From contig JBBHKE010001915.1 in assembly GCA_037447655.1 (NCBI GenBank), positions 34,156 to 98,155 of the forward strand: a stretch of 64,000 nucleotides of DNA, given 5' to 3'. Under the pieces are notes generated by a model that did no database searches, was not told the origin of the DNA, and was given only the letters and a program-made list of their open reading frames with translations. Each line of letters begins with the position of its first letter. The first letter of the stretch is position 1. Position numbers and translations under genes: made by a program. Shown here piece after piece: positions 61,101 through 64,000 of this stretch. Source of the stretch: Zygnema cylindricum. Lineage: Eukaryota; Streptophyta; Zygnematophyceae; Zygnematales; Zygnemataceae.

Positions 61101-63529
61101 ATACCAGTAATGCCCTATGCCTTTTTAGCCAAAAATCGGCATCACTTTATACATGTCGTTTGCGCTTTGTAAAAAGTATAACTAACTGGGCTGCATATGC
61201 ATGGCGTGTCGTTGGATAGTTTCAAGCACAAAATTGCCACAAGAAATTTGCAAACCAAATGTTTGGCCTCCCTTGCAGAACAGCAGCATAATATGTAATA
61301 TGATGATGTACCATATGGCGCCGCTCATAACTCCATGATACATGCAGAGCGTCTTGGCATTTAGCCTCCAAAGGCCCTTAAGAACAACTTACTGGTTCAA
61401 GAGAACTCCAACAAATTGCAGAAAATGGCACGTCGCGAGCCAGCTGTGCACCAACTCCAGTCCAAAGTGCACCCACTCTCCGCCCTGCCTCAACAACAGC
61501 AGCCAGACCAAAAGCGAGATGTTGTGAACTTTTATACAACAATATGTTAAAAGATTCCTTCCTAAAAAATTACTGAGAAACCTAGAAACAGGACACACCA
61601 ACAATCCTGTATCACTCCCGGTGCTTGACCCTTACTCCTTGAAAAAAAAAATGAAGCTTTCTAAAAACATGAAACACCTATGCTTGCTATCTTCTAGCTT
61701 TCACAATGAAAGAAAAGAAAGCTTACAAGAGCTACCCGGGCCATCTCGTGTTGTGCTCAGTATTTCGTGAAATATACTGGCAAGTCCAGGTACAGCAGAG
61801 CCTCGGAAGGCTTCTTTTTGAGCCTGAAATACACAACAGTATGTCATTTTAACTATCAAGGGACGAACGACAGTCAAGAAACCAGCGATTCCACAGACTG
61901 CTATTCTCATCATTCTGGTGCCCAAGAATGCGCCTTACCTGCATGCGTGTGCGTGCCAGCTCCAGAGGTGAGCATACAATAACTGCCAGCGATCTAGATA
62001 GTGAACCGGCTAACAAGGGAGCAAAAGGTGCCAGCGAACTTGGTTGACCATCCCGACCTGTCTCAATTCTCTCGCGGAGAATATCATATATTGGTAAATA
62101 TATACCGACCTGCATGGACAATTACAGATTCAGGTTACACAGCACAGGTATGCCCCGCATAATCCGCTCAAAGAGCGGCTTTGAATGGAACATCCTTACC
62201 TTGGCGTGATGGTCCAATACTCTGACTGAATGAACTCCAACAACTTGATTAAGCGTAACCACTCACCATGGGCACTGCAATTATGAGCGCTGCATTGGTC
62301 CCTCGCCACAGCCTAAAAACCCCCTCCTGAAACATCCAACGGTCCCCAAACAAAAAAAAAATCATTCTCACAATTCGATTGAAATAAACTCTTAGGAGAT
62401 GTGTGTAACTACAGCCTCAAAAATGCCAGCAGGTCAATCTCATACCATAAAAAAAATTCAACATAACTGCAAAGGCACTCACAGAGCAAAGTTATGCAAT
62501 GAAAGCTTTTATACCTGACTGCTAACTTTGCGCATAACATCCCAGGTGCCTTTGTAATCCTCAACCTGCGAAAGCAACATCAGTGTTACTTTCTTAAATA
62601 CATAAAAGAGCAGCTCATCATCTCTGGCCATGTAACCCGTACATTGGCCACCAGTCCAGAGGAGCAAGTTTCACATCAGATTTGGAAACATCATACTCTA
62701 CCCCCATGTGAACACATCAAATACTCGGGAGCCAGAAAAAAAAGAAAAAGGGGGGAGGGATGAATTAAGTTGCACCCGCAAAGACTGAGGCGCTCCATAG
62801 TATCCTGGCACTCGGGACCAGCTAGGTCTAAGGTGAGGTGACGCCTGAGCTTGTAGCCTTGTCTGTAACACATACCCATCCGTGAGAACATTAGGCATTC
62901 AGGTATAGCAATCATACTTTCTTTAGAAAAACACAAAGCCAAACCTGGTTATTTAAAAAGTGATAATGCTGAACCGGTAATGATAAATATGGGAGGGTTG
63001 AAAATACGTGCCTTAGCCACATCAAGTGGGTTGACAATTACTGCTGATAACACAGCAGCTGCTGCTGCCGATATCGCCTTCTCTCTAAACTCCAGTTCAC
63101 GTACTACTGGTTCAGTGCCACTTTCCACCCCTAAAGTCGCAGTAGTTTCAACACTGCTGCTTGATGCCTGTGCATAATCGACTGTACAGCCTGCATCACA
63201 CGTTACTTTGGTTTAACTATCAAGGATCCTCCCCAAAATCTCGAAAGAAAGTGCTGCTCTAGAATCAGCTGTCACTAAATCATTTCTGATGGAAGATTCA
63301 TAAATAAACAACAGCAACTTTCTTCCACATAAACCTTCAAAAAAAAAATGATCAGAAGATGAATATAACTTCAACAATGTGATTGTACATATTAACCCAT
63401 CATGTCTTACACAACGCGAGATCACACGTGAAAAAGTAGGAGAAACAATATAAAACACCAACCTGAGTTTGCACTGTGGTGCGTTAAGTCTGATGCTAAG
63501 AGGCCTTGAGGCGCAGAACTACAGGCCAT
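58060..63529 (-). CDS. Mitochondrial carrier, MTM1/SLC25A39-40 type, alternative C-termini
   Basis: Six-helix inner-membrane carrier; relatives are linked to mitochondrial manganese/iron homeostasis and glutathione import. Exons on the - strand: 63463-63529, 63012-63190, 62776-62862, 62515-62565, 62267-62326, 61939-62109, 61727-61823, 61393-61484, 59052-59201, 58883-58941, then either 58209-58347 (11A, 383 aa in all) or 58060-58174 (11B, 375 aa). Phases fit throughout. The three carrier signatures are NPLDVAKTRLQ (exons 2/3), SPLELARTRMQ (exon 6) and TPLDVAKTWRQIE (exon 9). LWRGTNAALIIAVPM, VGIYLPIYD and LWTGVGAQLARDVPFSAICW match the MTM1 subfamily. Exon 2 ends in AAG before GCACGT, so intron 2 is GC-AG. 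Intron 8 is about 2.2 kb. It is convergent with the UBP gene, 10 kb away. Confidence 0.88.
58209..58347 (-). other. Carrier terminal exon 11A
   Basis: Acceptor tcggtcgcag then GGAGCA. In phase with exon 10 it reads REQGYRGLFTGLVPRVGR, then AAPSVGMVVSSYEIVKHLLR and a short polar tail before TGA. About half of the aligned residues match 11B, and both exons open with GGAG after CAG. Confidence 0.85.
60816..61034 (+). other. Unassigned open frame inside carrier intron 8
   Basis: 72 codons with a protein-like mix of Lys, Asn, Glu and Ser (for example WSGTIKNAELADLEKKQVNP), opposite in strand to the host gene. No family recognised. It may be a transposon remnant or chance. Confidence 0.15.
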
Positions 63530-64000
63530 AGCTGCAGAGCAGCTGCAGATAAAACTCAGTCTTTCTGGTAGATTGCAAAAGCCACAACATGCAGCTTAAT
63601 GAATATTAAACTTCAGGCCCGAATATATGTTAACCTCTTTCCTTAAAGTACTTCTAAAAACCAATAAATGATAAAAAAACTTCTCGGGAGCCAAAGCCAA
63701 TAAGAAAACACAAGGCAAAGGTTGTAGTTTAAGCTCTATAAACAACGTTAACATATGCAGCAAGTATTTCCAACAAAGAATGAGAAGGGCGTTTGAGTGA
63801 ACGCCAGAGATAAATGGACACTACAGTACTGTAGTTGGCAAAAGCTAGTCACTTAAGAACGATCGGCAAACATAAATATTTTATGACTTCGAACGCAAAT
63901 ATGCAAACCACAAAGGAGCGTTGCACACTACAACTCTAGATGTCGAACAGAAAATGATATGGCCTAAAGTGGAGTGCTTCTGGAAGGAAACTAAAAGGAA
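63530..64000. other. Upstream region of the carrier gene
   Basis: 5' flank of the - strand carrier gene. No gene, tRNA or clear repeat. The sequence actacagtactgtagt (63820-63835) is a short palindrome. Confidence 0.5.

Overview
This is a nuclear window from a plant-lineage eukaryote. Every recognisable gene is cut by many short exons with GT-AG introns. The products include a plant-type CUL1 cullin, an ACAULIS5-type thermospermine synthase, a UBP3/UBP4-type deubiquitinase, a probably plastid-targeted Rubisco-LSMT-like SET methyltransferase and a mitochondrial carrier of the MTM1/SLC25A39-40 type. The long introns and very repeat-rich spacers would suit a large charophyte genome (Chara-like) or an early land plant. 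That placement is inference from gene content only.

Layout: (1) 703-3106 (+), the 3' part of CUL1. (2) 3107-15488, no recognised gene; CA/TA microsatellites, small inverted-repeat elements and a 1.3 kb polypurine tract with a tandem duplication. (3) 15489-17481 (+), a flotillin-like gene that appears cut short. (4) 21011-25427 (+), a complete ten-exon thermospermine synthase. (5) 25394-38686, a tandem segmental duplication with a unit of about 4.75 kb. It runs from the last codons of the thermospermine synthase gene into an intron of the SET gene. The left copy was later hit by a 3.7 kb non-LTR retrotransposon flanked by a 12-bp target duplication. (6) 36811-41378 (-), the complete six-exon SET gene; its duplicated last three exons lie at 32048-33739, with two offsetting frameshifts. 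(7) 41379-44713, a divergent intergenic region packed with DNA transposons. (8) 44714-47699 (+), a complete UBP3/4-type ubiquitin protease. (9) 49430-54980, a degenerate minisatellite torn apart by four DNA transposons. (10) 55550-56815, a relic of the same retrotransposon family. (11) 58060-63529 (-), a mitochondrial carrier gene with two alternative terminal exons in tandem and one GC-AG intron.

The genes are unrelated housekeeping or developmental genes and form no operon or pathway; CUL1 and the UBP share only the ubiquitin system. The most unusual structures are the paired terminal exons of the carrier gene, the duplication whose two halves differ sharply in divergence on either side of the retrotransposon, and a family of transposons with 8-bp target duplications and CATAGTTCAAAAGTAGG-type ends. 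Exon limits were set by reading phase, splice consensus and family conservation by eye; no alignment or transcript data were available.
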